A stretch of 64,000 bases of DNA from Vibrio sp. MEBiC08052 (GCF_001506075.1 NZ_KQ947475.1:1681713-1745712); one strand, 5' to 3'; shown: positions 9,679 through 20,980, numbered from the stretch's first letter. The notes: a model not told the origin generated them from the sequence alone. Numbers and translations: made by a program.

Positions 9679-11238
9679 ATGACACAAATTTATCGCATAA
9701 AAATACCACTACGACAGTGGCTCACCTGTGGGTTATTGTTACTCTCGGGTGCGGTCTCTGCACATATCCATCGCCCAGATCTCAGTGCAAAGCACTCCAT
9801 TGATGATGTATCCGGTGCGGCGGCCCTCTACCGGGATGTCGGTGTCATTGATAATCAGGTTATTTATAAACAATATGGTATTTGGCGACGTGGCCCCGTA
9901 TTGCCAGTGCAAGGTAGCAGCTTCTCTTATCGGCATATTGGTATCAGCCACCAGTTGATTGTGATTGGCTCGCGAAATGAGGGTCAGGCATGGGTTTTTC
10001 GCCGCTCGGGCAATCAATGGCAACAAGAAGCCATTTTAACTCCGCCCTCAGGGAAAGAGAGTGCTGCCTACGGTGAATCCGTTTATGTCGATGATCAGCT
10101 GATCGCTGTTGCAGATGTTCGTCGGCAAGTCGTTTATCTTTACACCCAATCACAAGGTCAATGGCAGCTCAGTAATACGCTCAGCGCTGATGAACTGCCT
10201 CGTCCTAACTTAGAATCTTTTGGGATCACGATACGACGGGTTCATGATGAGCTTTATATCAGTGATTCTGACGCAGATCGTCTTTTAGTCTTTAAACAAA
10301 CGCAAGGCTACTGGCAAAGAACTCAGGTGATTGAAGCACCGGCCGACGATAACGCGGATGCCAGTGTGAAATTTTCTTTTGCATTTGATGTCAATCGTCA
10401 TGTCCTTGCAGTCAGCAGTTATATGATGGGCTCGGGTTATGTTCGTATTTATACACGTCGTCATATCGGACAACCTTGGACGCATACCCAAACCATCTAC
10501 CAGTCTGATATTGATTCCGATATAGGGTATTTTGGTCATGATGTGGAACTGGAAGGCAGGACATTATTGATCGGTGATGATGAATTGCAAAAAATCTACC
10601 GATTTGATTTGAACAGACAAGGACAGTGGCAGTACAGCAATGTTCTGATGAGTGAATCCCCCAATCCTAGTTTTGGATACTCTTTTGGGTTTAGCCGTGA
10701 CACTTTACTGGTCGGGGCTGCACAGTCAGCGTTGTATACACATCCATTCCCAATGATCACGCTCTCCGGACGAGTATTGACGCAAGACTTTATCCCCGTT
10801 CAAGGTGCAACGATACAAGGCTATCTCAGTCAACCGAAGTCTGATGAATACGGTGAATATACCCTTGATGTTCCCCTATTTTAGTCAGGTTTGCTCCAAG
10901 CTCAAAGCAAGACAATTACCTCTCAGCCAGAAAAAATCAGCCCTGTCCTACGAGAGACCGCATTGAATGATTTGGTATTTGAACAGCCTTATTATGTTGA
11001 TACACGTGCGACTATTTTGGGCCGAGGTGCATGCTTTGATCGGAATATGAAATTTGCAGAAATCCCGGCGGATCAGCAACGTAACCCTTCTGGACGGTTG
11101 GTTTCATTCCGTACGTTATATGGTTGGCATGGGACGCTGACCCCCGTATCTGATACTTGTCAGTATTCACCGGCATCCGTCTCGGTTGACTTTATGCAAG
11201 ATCTGATGCTGTTCCAATTCACATCAAGCGCAAAATAA
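9679..11238 (+). pseudogene. Secreted beta-propeller-like protein interrupted by a TAG codon
   Basis: ATG at 9679 after AAGGAG, then a signal peptide (LLLLSGAVSA). The body has repeated units of the FG-GAP/propeller type (for example VYVDDQLIAVADV and VELEGRTLLIGDDE). The C-terminal domain begins GRVLTQDFIPVQGATI, a carboxypeptidase-regulatory-like module. A TAG at 10882-10884 stops the frame after VPLF, yet the same frame continues open to 11238 with more of this module. In such modules the position is often Trp in a GWSG-like turn, and the second repeat in this protein reads YGWHGTLTP; TGG to TAG would explain the stop. Full length would be about 519 residues; a shortened 401-residue product is possible. 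Confidence 0.7.
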
Positions 11239-11342
11239 GCCTCTTCACTGGAGTGTCTGCGAGCCGAACTGGATGAGGATTGCCAGACATCTCCAGAAAA
11301 CCTAGCGATTTTCATTGAGATACAATCGACTAGGTAGTCTTT

Positions 11343-11723
11343 CTATCTGTTTTTTATATGGATGATATATTTTTTATGCATACCGGTAATTAACGTAAAT
11401 TGGGAGTGATTATCGAGTGTAAAGGTTAGCCTCACTTGCCCGTTTTCGCTTCTCTCAGTCTGTGGTGAGTACTCTACAATTGACCAACTTTTTTGAGCCG
11501 GAAAAATTGAAATAGTGCCAGCTTCTTTGTCGGTTGTAATGTGAGTGGATTGACCATCAATTGAAACCTGACACGGATAGTCACAGGAAAGTGGCTCTGG
11601 CTCCGAATAACGATAGCTTCGCCAGAAAAATGCAGCACTTAAAATCGTTAAAATCACGATAATATGTATCAATCTCTGTTTGGTGAGTTTTTCTGCTGGC
11701 ATGGTTGCTTCAATGTTCTCCAT
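11343..11723 (-). CDS. Hypothetical membrane-anchored protein
   Basis: 126 residues. A single membrane segment (IIVILTILSAAFFW) at about residues 21-36 follows a basic stretch, then a hydrophilic, probably periplasmic domain with a Cys pair (CDYPC). The family is not recognised. It is convergent with the broken gene to its left. The start is at 11723; an internal ATG (MPAEK) is also possible. Confidence 0.5.
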   Translation of the reverse strand: MENIEATMPAEKLTKQRLIHIIVILTILSAAFFWRSYRYSEPEPLSCDYPCQVSIDGQSTHITTDKEAGTISIFPAQKSWSIVEYSPQTERSENGQVRLTFTLDNHSQFTLITGMHKKYIIHIKNR

Positions 11724-11757
11724 CTCAGATAAACAGTCTACAAAGACTGCTGAAAGG

Positions 11758-11778
11758 CCTTCAGTGTATCACTGAAGG
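11758..11778. repeat. Perfect 9-3-9 inverted repeat upstream of the 126-residue gene
   Basis: CCTTCAGTG-TAT-CACTGAAGG lies 35 bases upstream of the gene starting at 11723. It could be an operator or a small hairpin. The T-run needed for a good terminator is absent on both sides. Confidence 0.4.
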
Positions 11779-11993
11779 TCGAGTGGAGGAAATTCGGTTC
11801 GAATGATTTGTATGCCACAAGTAGCGTGTTACAATAAAGGTATCCGCTCATTACCTTGAACAAGAATATGTGACAAGAATGCAGGCATCGCTCAAGTAAA
11901 GTTTATCTGTCAATTTTGCAAGAATTCTATATAATCGCCTGATTCCTGTACTCTTTTTTTGACTATTCTTTATGATCAAGGAATGGTAAAATA

Positions 11994-12007
11994 TTGATGT
12001 ATATCAA
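11994..12007. promoter_or_regulatory. FNR box upstream of fnr
   Basis: TTGATGTATATCAA matches the FNR consensus TTGAT-N4-ATCAA exactly and ends 17 bases before the fnr ATG. This close position fits autorepression, as known for fnr in enterobacteria. The 11724-12024 gap otherwise holds only the inverted repeat noted above and AT-rich promoter-like sequence. Confidence 0.85.
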
Positions 12008-12024
12008 GATAGTGAAAGGTTATT

Positions 12025-12774
12025 ATGATTTCAGATAAGCCAGGTACGAAACGGATTCAATCTGGAGGGTGTGCGATTCACTGCCAGGATTGCAGTATTA
12101 GCCAACTTTGCATTCCTTTTACTTTGAATGAGTCTGAGTTAGATCAGCTCGATCAAATTATTGAACGAAAGAAGCCCATCCAAAAAGGACAGGAACTATT
12201 CAAAGCCGGTGATGAGCTTCGCTCGTTGTATGCTATTCGATCCGGAACCATCAAAAGTTATACAATTACAGAACAAGGTGATGAACAGATTACTGCTTTT
12301 CATCTGGCGGGTGATTTAGTTGGCTTCGATGCAATTACCGGAGATAGTCACCCCAGTTTTGCTCAAGCATTAGAAACCTCAATGGTTTGTGAGATTCCTT
12401 ACGAAATCTTAGACGATCTATCAGGAAAAATGCCCAAATTAAGACAGCAGATTATGCGCCTGATGAGTAATGAAATTAAAGGCGATCAGGAAATGATTCT
12501 ACTGTTGTCCAAGAAAAATGCGGAAGAACGTTTAGCCGCTTTTCTTTTCAACCTATCCACTCGTTTCGCGCAACGTGGTTTTAGTCCACGAGAATTTCGC
12601 CTAACAATGACTCGGGGTGATATCGGCAATTATTTAGGCCTGACCGTTGAAACGATTAGTCGTTTATTAGGTCGATTCCAAAAATCGGATATCTTGAGTG
12701 TAAAAGGTAAGTATATCACGATATTAGATCACGATTCTCTCATGGAACTGGCTGGTGTCTCAGCTGACAGCTAA
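12025..12774 (+). CDS. fnr: Oxygen-sensing transcription regulator FNR
   Basis: 249 residues of the Crp/Fnr family. The four iron-sulfur cysteines are at the E. coli positions: Cys20, Cys23 and Cys29, and Cys122 in SMVCEIP. The C-terminal winged helix contains [11 protein letters not shown], whose E-x-x-S-R reads the TTGAT half site. Under low oxygen the [4Fe-4S] dimer switches on anaerobic respiration genes. uspE follows in the same direction. Confidence 0.97.
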   Translation: MISDKPGTKRIQSGGCAIHCQDCSISQLCIPFTLNESELDQLDQIIERKKPIQKGQELFKAGDELRSLYAIRSGTIKSYTITEQGDEQITAFHLAGDLVGFDAITGDSHPSFAQALETSMVCEIPYEILDDLSGKMPKLRQQIMRLMSNEIKGDQEMILLLSKKNAEERLAAFLFNLSTRFAQRGFSPREFRLTMTRGDIGNYLGLTVETISRLLGRFQKSDILSVKGKYITILDHDSLMELAGVSADS

Positions 12775-12904
12775 CCATGATGATACAGTTCATTCAATGA
12801 ATGAGCTGTATCAAAATTCTATTGACTCCCCTGCAATTTTTCTCATCTTCTGCCCCCTTTTAAGCTAAAGTTGTATTGAAACCCCATGATATGAGGGAGC
12901 TATA

Positions 12905-13852
12905 ATGAGTATTTACAATAATATTCTTGTGATTGCAGATGTTAACCATGATGAACAACCGGCACTTGCGAGAGCAATGCTGCTGGCCAAGAAAAGTAAA
13001 GATATTAGTCACATCACGTTGTTCCTCTCTATCTATGATTTTTCTTATGACATGACATCCATGCTTTCTGCTGATGAACGAGAAGCGATGCGTCGCGGCG
13101 TGATTCATCAGCGAGAAACTTGGCTCAAGAATGTCGCTAAACCTTACATTGACGACACAGTCGATTTTACGGTCAAAGTCGTTTGGTACCATCGGCCCTA
13201 TGAGGCAATTATTGCTGAAATCTTCTCTGGGCAATACGATATTTTAATCAAAGCTACACGCAAGCATGACTTTCTCGAATCGGTGATCTTTACACCAACA
13301 GACTGGCATTTGATGCGTAAATGCCCTGTCCCCGTATTACTGGTCAAAAATGCTGAGTGGAAGAAACAATCCAATGTGATGGCTTCTGTGCATGTTGGTT
13401 CTGAAAATGAGATCCATCATTCATTGAATGTAAAACTGACCGAACAATTACTGAGTATTGCCGAACATCTCGATGCAACCCCGTATTTGGTGAGTTCATA
13501 TCCGATCACACCAAGTAATATCACACTTGAGTTACCTGAGTTTGATATCACAGCCTACCGGGATGCAGTCCGCTCTCACTGTCTGACATCAATGAAAGAA
13601 CTACGCCAGTCTTTTGGGATTGACGATGAACAAACCATCGTCGAAGAAGGGTTACCTGAAGAAATTATTCCGAAACAAGCGAAGCAACTGGATGTAGCCA
13701 TGGTGATCATCGGCACGACGGGCAGAACTGGGCTATCTTCGATTTTTATCGGCAATACCGCTGAACACGTCATTGATAAAATTGACTGTGATGTCTTGGC
13801 AATTAAACCGGAAGGATATATTAGTCCGCTTGATCCGAATCAGAGTTCGTAG
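12905..13852 (+). CDS. uspE: Universal stress protein E (tandem Usp domains)
   Basis: 315 residues with two UspA-like domains. The second ends in IIGTTGRTGLSSIFIGNTAEHVI, where the G-x-x-G-x9-G-S/N pattern is an ATP-binding signature. The fnr-uspE-ttcA grouping is common in gammaproteobacteria. The start follows GAGGGAG. A terminator follows the gene. Confidence 0.93.
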   Translation: MSIYNNILVIADVNHDEQPALARAMLLAKKSKDISHITLFLSIYDFSYDMTSMLSADEREAMRRGVIHQRETWLKNVAKPYIDDTVDFTVKVVWYHRPYEAIIAEIFSGQYDILIKATRKHDFLESVIFTPTDWHLMRKCPVPVLLVKNAEWKKQSNVMASVHVGSENEIHHSLNVKLTEQLLSIAEHLDATPYLVSSYPITPSNITLELPEFDITAYRDAVRSHCLTSMKELRQSFGIDDEQTIVEEGLPEEIIPKQAKQLDVAMVIIGTTGRTGLSSIFIGNTAEHVIDKIDCDVLAIKPEGYISPLDPNQSS

Positions 13853-13890
13853 GCTGATATCTAAAGTGATATAAACGCATGTATATGTAT

Positions 13891-13927
13891 AAAAAACCTT
13901 GCGCCATTCATTGACGCAAGGTTTTTT
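13891..13927. terminator. Bidirectional terminator between uspE and ttcA
   Basis: AAAAAACCTTGCG pairs perfectly with CGCAAGGTTTTTT around an 11-base loop. A-run and T-run flank the stem, so it can serve both convergent genes. Confidence 0.92.
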
Positions 13928-13990
13928 AGTTTGTGACGCAAGTTCATTTCTTTGAACCAAATCACGAATCTGGTTTGGCGTGTGTTCAGC

Positions 13991-14884
13991 CTAAACGTTT
14001 GTCACATCAATAAACATAGATTCATCGATATTCGTTGCGGACACAACGGCTTCACTGTATGCGTACTCGCCTCTGTCACCGTCACGCGCCAGTGGCAGGT
14101 CAATGAAATCAAACAGAGATTTATCTGCCAGTTGACTTGGACTGACATTCTGCAGTGATTTAAAAATACTTTCGACACGTCCGGGAGTTTTCTTGTCCCA
14201 TTCCATCAGCATTGCTTTAATCGCCTGTCGCTGTAAATTTTCCTGAGAGCCACACAAATTACAAGGAATAATCGGGAACGCTTTATGCTCAGCATACTTA
14301 ATCAGATCTTTTTCCCTGCAATAGGTTAATGGCCGGATGACAATGTTACGGCCATCATCAGAACGAAGTTTCGGCGGCATCGCTTTCATCCGTGACCCGT
14401 GAAACATATTCAGGAACAAGGTTTCAACGATATCATCCAGATGGTGTCCAAGGGCGATCTTTGTTGCGCCAATTTTTTCAGCAAATGAATATAACGTACC
14501 GCGGCGCAACCGAGAGCACAGCCCACATGTGGTCTTCCCTTCCGGGATTTTTTCTTTGACGACCGAATAAGTATCTTTATCCACAATATAATAAGGAATA
14601 TTCAAACTCTCAAAATACTGAGGTAGCACATGTTCGGGAAAGCCGGGCTGTTTTTGATCGAGATTCACAGCAACCACATCGAATTGAACTGGCGCAGCTT
14701 TTTGCAGATTCAACAGGATATCTAACATCGCAAATGAATCTTTTCCGCCACTGATACAGGCCATCACTACATCATTTTCTTCAATCATGCTGTAATCGAT
14801 GATGGCGTTACCAACATTTCTGCGCAGACGCTTCTGGAGTTTGTTGAACTCAAGGGTTTCTTTTCTGGTATCTTTTTGATTCAT
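13991..14884 (-). CDS. ttcA: tRNA 2-thiocytidine biosynthesis protein TtcA
   Basis: 297 residues. The PP-loop [10 protein letters not shown] and two Cys pairs (CGLC and CNLC) are those of TtcA, which adenylates C32 of some tRNAs and inserts sulfur using an iron-sulfur cluster. The ATG is at 14884. It is convergent with uspE. Confidence 0.96.
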   Translation of the reverse strand: MNQKDTRKETLEFNKLQKRLRRNVGNAIIDYSMIEENDVVMACISGGKDSFAMLDILLNLQKAAPVQFDVVAVNLDQKQPGFPEHVLPQYFESLNIPYYIVDKDTYSVVKEKIPEGKTTCGLCSRLRRGTLYSFAEKIGATKIALGHHLDDIVETLFLNMFHGSRMKAMPPKLRSDDGRNIVIRPLTYCREKDLIKYAEHKAFPIIPCNLCGSQENLQRQAIKAMLMEWDKKTPGRVESIFKSLQNVSPSQLADKSLFDFIDLPLARDGDRGEYAYSEAVVSATNIDESMFIDVTNV

Positions 14885-15055
14885 GACGACTTCTCACACT
14901 GTCGATTATTCCGACTGTAGATTGCTGCTCGGTTTTCTGTGGGCGTGGATTATACGGATTTTTCACGTGGGTTGAAATATATCTGTCATGGCTAAATATC
15001 ACGGTAACGAAGGTGGTGAAACCGAGCCGTCAATTCCGGCTCGGTCACGCTGGCG

Positions 15056-15877
15056 TTATTCTGTGGCAACTAAATCATCTTGCAAATATTTCTGATTATG
15101 GAGAATCATAGTTTGAAGGGATTTCACGTAAGCTATGCCTCGCTCAGAGTATTTGGTCAGTCCGTTGGTTAATTGTATTGCACTCTCCATCGAGAAGAGA
15201 TCTTTACCTTCCGCCCGAAGCTGATAGCGAATCTCACGTAATTTACGGTAAGCTAAGTTGCGATTAACATTGATAAAATACCGGTGAATCGATTGTTGTA
15301 CGGATTTAAATTTTGCGACCTCATGCGCCATCCCTTCGCCTCTGGCGAGCGGCACCAATCCACAACCTTTTTGATAACACCATTGACCAAAATAATTATT
15401 GGCTTCTTTGGCAAAGCGGGAAGTTCCCCAAGCTGACTCATTTGCGGCTTGAATCAGGACCAACGCCTCCGGTAGTACATCGACTTTATGCAGCATTTGA
15501 TCCAACCATTTTAAGTCGGGCCCTTCCACAGGAATTTTAACCGAATAGAGTGAGCTGAGTTCAGCCAGTTGCTCAATTTCAGCCTGAGACAGCGAACCGG
15601 ACTCGATACCATCTTTGGTGTTTAGCAAAAAATTTCGCTCTTTCCGGGTTCTGTTATTTTCATATTCGATACCCGGTTTGAGATAGTTAAAGAAGGCATG
15701 TTTTTTCTGCTCTATATTTTTAAACGCCTTGAAGTTTGGCGCGGTAGCAACAGGAATACCATGCGATTGTTTGCCTTCAATCGTCGAACGACTCTCTTCA
15801 ATACGCAACTGATAATAAGTACAGCTCACGAGAATAAGTACAACGACGGAAAAAAAGAAATAAATCAGTTTACGCAT
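15056..15877 (-). CDS. Bax-like glucosaminidase domain protein
   Basis: About 273 residues. A membrane segment or lipoprotein-like signal at the N-terminus (FFFSVVVLILVSCTYY) precedes a glucosaminidase domain. QAANESAWGTSRFAKEANNY contains the catalytic Glu of the FlgJ/LytG/Bax class, followed by GQWCY and later YSERGIAYV. It is expected to be a cell-envelope enzyme acting on peptidoglycan. The start at 15877 is preceded by AAGG; a longer frame to 15919 lies inside the upstream gene. It overlaps the upstream membrane protein by 8 bases, so the two are probably co-transcribed. Confidence 0.82.
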   Translation of the reverse strand: MRKLIYFFFSVVVLILVSCTYYQLRIEESRSTIEGKQSHGIPVATAPNFKAFKNIEQKKHAFFNYLKPGIEYENNRTRKERNFLLNTKDGIESGSLSQAEIEQLAELSSLYSVKIPVEGPDLKWLDQMLHKVDVLPEALVLIQAANESAWGTSRFAKEANNYFGQWCYQKGCGLVPLARGEGMAHEVAKFKSVQQSIHRYFINVNRNLAYRKLREIRYQLRAEGKDLFSMESAIQLTNGLTKYSERGIAYVKSLQTMILHNQKYLQDDLVATE

Positions 15878-16655
15878 TGAAAACCTTACTTTGCTGATCA
15901 CTGTCTGATGTCGAAACAATCGTCAACCGAATACCAAACATGTTTCGATATAAGATTCCTTTGACATGTAAGAAAAACGGCAAGACAAAAATAAAACCGA
16001 TACCGTAAAAAAGAATCGCAAATCCGGTCAGCATCATCAAAATAAAGTAGATACTGGTCAGAGGCAGGATTTTTTTATTGGTTGCTTTCAGAGAGAGCAG
16101 TAATGCTTTAAAGACAGGTAAACGTTTTTCACAAATCAACAGAATTGTATGACTGAATGCAACGGAGGCATACATGGAAAGAATCCAGAAAATTTGCCCG
16201 AGGACAGATTGAGTAATTAGCATAATTAATGTTGCCAGAGTCACGGAGACTGTGAATTGCAACCCTTTCGTGATATGCCGGGTTTGGGTTTTTAAGCCGG
16301 CAGCATGGCTCATCCCCATGAGACTGGCTCCGGCATAGATCGGTGCGCTAATGACTTCAAAACTAAATACAGCGATAAAAAAGGCCTGCACTAAACGGGG
16401 ATCAATTTGTTCCGGATTCTGTACACTCGCCAGAATGTTGTCCAAGTCTGGTAGCTGAAGTTTCAGAACAACGTAGAAAATGATGAGTTGTACTGCGAGC
16501 AAAATAAATATAGCCGGAGTAAAGGACCAGAAATGCTTGACTGTGCAGGATGCACCTTCCCTGAGAATCGCGCCAACTTTCAATTGATAATCGCCAGTCA
16601 AAGCTTTTTCTAAGCTTCCCCCTAAATTAAACTCTTTTTCAAATTTCTGACTCAT
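15870..16655 (-). CDS. Conserved integral membrane protein, function unknown
   Basis: About 261 residues with six or so membrane segments (for example FTPAIFILLAVQLIIFYVV and GFAILFYGIGFIFVLPFF). No catalytic motif is visible. The ATG at 16655 sits 7 bases after AGAGGT, a better start than the ATG at 16697. It overlaps the Bax-like gene by 8 bases, so a cell-envelope role is possible, but this is inference. Confidence 0.7.
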   Translation of the reverse strand: MSQKFEKEFNLGGSLEKALTGDYQLKVGAILREGASCTVKHFWSFTPAIFILLAVQLIIFYVVLKLQLPDLDNILASVQNPEQIDPRLVQAFFIAVFSFEVISAPIYAGASLMGMSHAAGLKTQTRHITKGLQFTVSVTLATLIMLITQSVLGQIFWILSMYASVAFSHTILLICEKRLPVFKALLLSLKATNKKILPLTSIYFILMMLTGFAILFYGIGFIFVLPFFLHVKGILYRNMFGIRLTIVSTSDSDQQSKVFNA

Positions 16656-16964
16656 GCTACCTCTTTGGATGGCTGTAACTCTGACCGCCATATTCACAAC
16701 GAAGGGGGCATTATACTGAAATTGATTTCAACCCGAAATTGCATAGATGTAACTTTTTTTATTCATTTTATAAAAACGTCCTCGTTAGTGCTGATTTTCG
16801 CTCATCATTCGAGCGGTTTGTCGGTACTGTAATAAAAATTCATCGTCAAGCCTCGAAAATAGGATTGACTTCAAATGAGTGAATATTATGATGCAGCGAA
16901 TAGCATGGATCGCCATGAGATATACCTTAATCGACGCTGACAGTCTCAGCCTTTCAATGGAGAA

Positions 16965-18089
16965 ATGGAAACATTGAACGCAGCACAACCACATGAATCG
17001 CCCGTGGTTTCTCTGATAGGAATGAGTAAGAGTTACGACGGGAAAAAAATCATTGATAACTTTTCATTGCAAGTTAATCACGGTGAGTTTTTAACCATTC
17101 TCGGGCCATCCGGATGTGGTAAAACAACCATCCTGAGAATGGTTGCGGGATTTGAATCAGCCGATCAGGGCAATATTTTTCTCGACGGACAGGATGTCAC
17201 AGCCATTCCGGCAGAACATCGTAATGTCAATACCGTGTTCCAAAGTTATGCCCTCTTCCCGCATATGACGGTCTTTGACAATGTAGCCTTTGGGTTGAGA
17301 ATGCGAAAAGTGCCGGCAGCGGATATTCACACCAGAGTATTAGAGGTACTGAAAATGGTGCGATTAGACGATTATGCCGGACGCAAACCTCATCAGTTGT
17401 CCGGTGGACAGCAACAACGGGTTGCGATTGCCCGGGCCATGGTCAATAAACCGAAAGTGCTCTTGCTGGATGAGTCATTATCTGCACTAGACTATAAACT
17501 GCGTCAACAAATGCAGGTCGAACTCAAACAGCTTCAGCGCCAGTTGGGGATTACTTTCATTTTCGTCACCCATGATCAGGAAGAAGCGCTATCGATGTCA
17601 GATCGTATTATTGTCATGAGAGACGGTTATATTGAACAAGACGGCACACCGAAAGCAATTTATGAAGATCCGAAAAACCTTTTCGTCGCTCGCTTTATCG
17701 GTGAAATCAATGTCTTTGAAGCTGTGACGATCAAACGAGTTGATGACAAACGGATTCTCGTTTCAATCGAAGGGACGAATGCGATCATTGACTTCGATAA
17801 ACCTGTGGTTGCCGGCCAGCGGCTTCAGGTTTTGTTACGCCCTGAAGATATTCGTCTCAAAGAAGTGAAAGAAACGGATAGCGAAGGGATTACCGGACAT
17901 GTGATCGATCGAACCTACAAAGGGATGACGTTGGATTCAGTGGTTGAATTGTCGTCCGGTTTGCGCATCATGGTCAGTGAGTTTTTCAACGAAGATGACC
18001 CTGATGTCGATCACTCTCTCGGGCAAAAAGTTGTGCTCACTTGGGTTGAAAGTTGGGAGGTCGTTCTGGATGAAAATACCCCGAATTAG
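16965..18089 (+). CDS. potA: Spermidine/putrescine ABC transporter ATPase PotA
   Basis: 374 residues. Walker [10 protein letters not shown] at about residue 47, signature [15 protein letters not shown], Walker [12 protein letters not shown] (the DES form is usual in PotA) and H-loop [10 protein letters not shown]-terminal TOBE-like domain begins near residue 285. It powers polyamine uptake together with PotB, PotC and PotD downstream. The 3' end overlaps the potB start by 20 bases. Confidence 0.96.
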   Translation: METLNAAQPHESPVVSLIGMSKSYDGKKIIDNFSLQVNHGEFLTILGPSGCGKTTILRMVAGFESADQGNIFLDGQDVTAIPAEHRNVNTVFQSYALFPHMTVFDNVAFGLRMRKVPAADIHTRVLEVLKMVRLDDYAGRKPHQLSGGQQQRVAIARAMVNKPKVLLLDESLSALDYKLRQQMQVELKQLQRQLGITFIFVTHDQEEALSMSDRIIVMRDGYIEQDGTPKAIYEDPKNLFVARFIGEINVFEAVTIKRVDDKRILVSIEGTNAIIDFDKPVVAGQRLQVLLRPEDIRLKEVKETDSEGITGHVIDRTYKGMTLDSVVELSSGLRIMVSEFFNEDDPDVDHSLGQKVVLTWVESWEVVLDENTPN

Positions 18090-18927
18090 TTTGCGCCAAG
18101 CGATTATCTATTTGATTGTAAGCTGGTTGCTGCTCTTTGTTTTCATCCCTAACTTGATGGTGATCGGGACAAGCTTTCTCACTAGAGATGAGACCAATCT
18201 GATCAACTTCACACTCACGTGGGAAAACTATATCCGCCTGATCGACCCACTCTATATCAAAGTGCTGGCGCATTCATTTTATATGGCGGGAATCGCGACA
18301 TTGCTCTGTCTGCTCATCGGTTACCCTTTTGCATTTGCAATTGCAAAAATGCCGGCGTCCCGTCGCCCTTTCCTGCTATTTCTAGTGATCGTGCCATTCT
18401 GGACCAACTCCTTGATTCGGACCTATGGTTTGAAAATCGTCATAGGAACCAATGGTATCTTGAATAAATCACTGCTTGCTTTAGGGCTGATTGATACCCC
18501 ATTTCGAGTCATGTATACCGAAATTGCCGTCATGATCGGGCTTGTCTATATTTTACTCCCTTTTATGATTCTGCCGCTTTACTCGGCATTCGAAAAACTG
18601 GATTACGCTTATGTGGAAGCCGCACAAGATCTCGGTGCAAATAAGTTTCAGACGTTAATCAAAATTATCATTCCCCTCACAATGCCGGGAATAATCGGTG
18701 GCTGTTTATTAGTGCTATTACCCGCACTTGGCATGTTTTATATTTCTGATTTATTGGGCGGTGCGAAAAACCCGCTGATCGGTAATATTATTAAGAGCCA
18801 AATACTTAATGCGCGAGACTGGCCGGCAGGCGCAGCAACCAGCATCGCTCTTACACTCGTCATGGCGTTGTTACTTTATGTTTATTATAAGACAGGCCGG
18901 CTGTTAAACAGAAAAATGGAACTTTAA
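18070..18927 (+). CDS. potB: Polyamine ABC transporter permease PotB
   Basis: 285 residues with six membrane segments and the permease EAA loop [20 protein letters not shown]. The ATG at 18070 has GGGAGG 9 bases upstream; the longer frame starting at 17944 lies inside potA and is rejected. potC follows after 3 bases. Confidence 0.95.
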   Translation: MKIPRISLRQAIIYLIVSWLLLFVFIPNLMVIGTSFLTRDETNLINFTLTWENYIRLIDPLYIKVLAHSFYMAGIATLLCLLIGYPFAFAIAKMPASRRPFLLFLVIVPFWTNSLIRTYGLKIVIGTNGILNKSLLALGLIDTPFRVMYTEIAVMIGLVYILLPFMILPLYSAFEKLDYAYVEAAQDLGANKFQTLIKIIIPLTMPGIIGGCLLVLLPALGMFYISDLLGGAKNPLIGNIIKSQILNARDWPAGAATSIALTLVMALLLYVYYKTGRLLNRKMEL

Positions 18928-18930
18928 ATC

Positions 18931-19713
18931 ATGACAAAAATCTTTCGTTTTAGTTTGATGACGATCGTCTATAGTTTTCTGTACCTTCCGATTTTTGTCT
19001 TAATCGTCAATTCATTCAATGCCAATAAATTTGGCATGAGATGGGATGGTTTCTCCACCAAGTGGTATGACTCTCTCATCGAAAATGACAGTTTGATGCA
19101 GGCGGCATGGCACTCTTTAAATGTCGCGGTGTTTTCGGCAACAACGGCTACAATTATCGGTAGTTTGACCGCAGTCGCACTATTTCGTTATCGGTTTCGA
19201 GGCAAACCACTTGTCAACGGAATGTTGTTTGTCGTGATGATGTCCCCGGATATCGTGATGGCGATTTCTCTGTTGGCCCTTTTCCTTGTGATAGGCGTCC
19301 ATCTCGGTTTTTTGACGTTATTCTTTTCCCATATTACATTTTGTCTGCCTTTTGTCGTCGTTGCCGTCTATACGCGTCTTAATGGTTTTGACGTCAAAAT
19401 GCTGGAAGCTGCCCGGGATTTGGGGGCCAGTGAATGGGTGATTTTGTATCAAATCATTTTCCCGTTAGCTAAACCAGCCGTGGCCTCTGGTTGGCTGATT
19501 AGCTTTACTCTCTCACTGGATGATGTCATTATCAGCTCGTTTGTCACCGGGCCGAGCTACGAAATACTCCCTTTAAAAATTTACTCAATGGTGAAAGTCG
19601 GTATTTCTCCGGAAGTAAACGCGCTGGCTACAGTGATGTTACTGATATCATTTACACTGGTTGTTATTTCTCATTATATCGGGAGAGATAAGTTCCAACT
19701 TCATCAAAAATAA
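18931..19713 (+). CDS. potC: Polyamine ABC transporter permease PotC
   Basis: 260 residues, the second permease of the pair, with the EAA loop EAARDLGASEWVILYQIIFP and six membrane segments. It sits directly between potB and potD in the usual potABCD order. Confidence 0.95.
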   Translation: MTKIFRFSLMTIVYSFLYLPIFVLIVNSFNANKFGMRWDGFSTKWYDSLIENDSLMQAAWHSLNVAVFSATTATIIGSLTAVALFRYRFRGKPLVNGMLFVVMMSPDIVMAISLLALFLVIGVHLGFLTLFFSHITFCLPFVVVAVYTRLNGFDVKMLEAARDLGASEWVILYQIIFPLAKPAVASGWLISFTLSLDDVIISSFVTGPSYEILPLKIYSMVKVGISPEVNALATVMLLISFTLVVISHYIGRDKFQLHQK

Positions 19714-19872
19714 GATTGCCACAAAGATAAGGAAGGCTTCATTCTTTGAAATTTTAAGCAAACTTCATTTGCTATCATTAATTATTTTCAATTCCATAAT
19801 TGCACAGATGAATTGCATCACTCCATCTGTGTGATTTAAATTTTCCATGGTTAACAGGGATCCATAGTAACG

Positions 19873-20910
19873 ATGAAAAATAAATTTTTTGCAGGTATTT
19901 TGTCTACAGCCGCGTTATTTTCTGGCTACAGTATGGCAGATGATCAGACACTCTATTTTTATAACTGGTCTGAATATATTCCAAATGAAGTCCTTCAGGA
20001 GTTTACCAAAGAAACCGGGATTAAAGTGATCTATTCAACTTACGAATCGAATGAAACGATGTACGCAAAGTTGAAGACTCAGGGCTCAGGTTATGATTTA
20101 GTTGTGCCATCCACTTACTTTGTCTCGAAAATGCGCAAAGAAGGCATGTTGCAACCGATTGACAAATCTCTCCTATCTCACTTTGACGGACTGGATCCCA
20201 ATTATCTGAATAAATCGTTTGATCCGAATAACAACTATTCAATCCCTTATATCTGGGGTGCGACAGGCATCGGAGTCAACACTGATATTATCAATAAATC
20301 AACGATCCATCGCTGGGATGATTTATGGGATCCTCAATGGAAAGGTCAGCTATTACTGATGGATGACGCACGCGAAGTTTTTCATATCGCATTATCAAAG
20401 CTGGGTTACTCACCGAATACTACCAATCCTGATGAGATTAAAGCAGCTTACGAAGCATTAAAATCGCTCGTTCCGAACGTACTGGTTTTCAACTCGGATT
20501 TTCCGGCAAATCCATATATTGCCGGTGAAGTTTCGCTGGGAATGTTATGGAATGGTTCTGCTTATATGGCACGGCAAGAAGGTGCACCCATTGATATCGT
20601 ATGGCCGGAAAAAGGCACGATTTTCTGGATGGATAGTCTGGCAATCCCTTCTGGTGCCAAACATATTAAAGCTGCTCATAAAATGATTGATTTCCTGCTT
20701 CGTCCTGAAAATGCAGCTAAAATTGCGCTGGAAATCGGTTATCCGACCCCCGTTAAAACGGCCTATAAACTGTTGCCAAGCGAATTTGCCAATGATCCGA
20801 ATATCTTCCCGCCTCAATCCGTGATGGACAGCGGTGTTTGGCAAGATGAAGTCGGTGATGCCAACCATTTGTACGAATCGTATTTCCAAAAACTGAAAGT
20901 CAGTAACTAA
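19873..20910 (+). CDS. potD: Spermidine/putrescine-binding protein PotD
   Basis: 345 residues with a signal peptide ending near SGYSMA. The mature start DQTLYFYNWSEYIP is characteristic of PotD/PotF; the aromatic and acidic residues of this cleft bind polyamines. It lies 159 bases after potC. Only one potD copy is present here, whereas some vibrios carry two in tandem. A strong terminator follows. Confidence 0.95.
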   Translation: MKNKFFAGILSTAALFSGYSMADDQTLYFYNWSEYIPNEVLQEFTKETGIKVIYSTYESNETMYAKLKTQGSGYDLVVPSTYFVSKMRKEGMLQPIDKSLLSHFDGLDPNYLNKSFDPNNNYSIPYIWGATGIGVNTDIINKSTIHRWDDLWDPQWKGQLLLMDDAREVFHIALSKLGYSPNTTNPDEIKAAYEALKSLVPNVLVFNSDFPANPYIAGEVSLGMLWNGSAYMARQEGAPIDIVWPEKGTIFWMDSLAIPSGAKHIKAAHKMIDFLLRPENAAKIALEIGYPTPVKTAYKLLPSEFANDPNIFPPQSVMDSGVWQDEVGDANHLYESYFQKLKVSN

Positions 20911-20952
20911 TGATATTGTTGTCCGCGCAGGAACTGACAGTGTCCTTCCAAT

Positions 20953-20980
20953 AAAAAAAGTGGCTTTGGCCACTTTTTTT
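20953..20980 (+). terminator. Terminator after potD
   Basis: AGTGGC-TTTG-GCCACT stem flanked by an A-run and a T-run. It can also serve cobB on the opposite strand. Confidence 0.9.
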
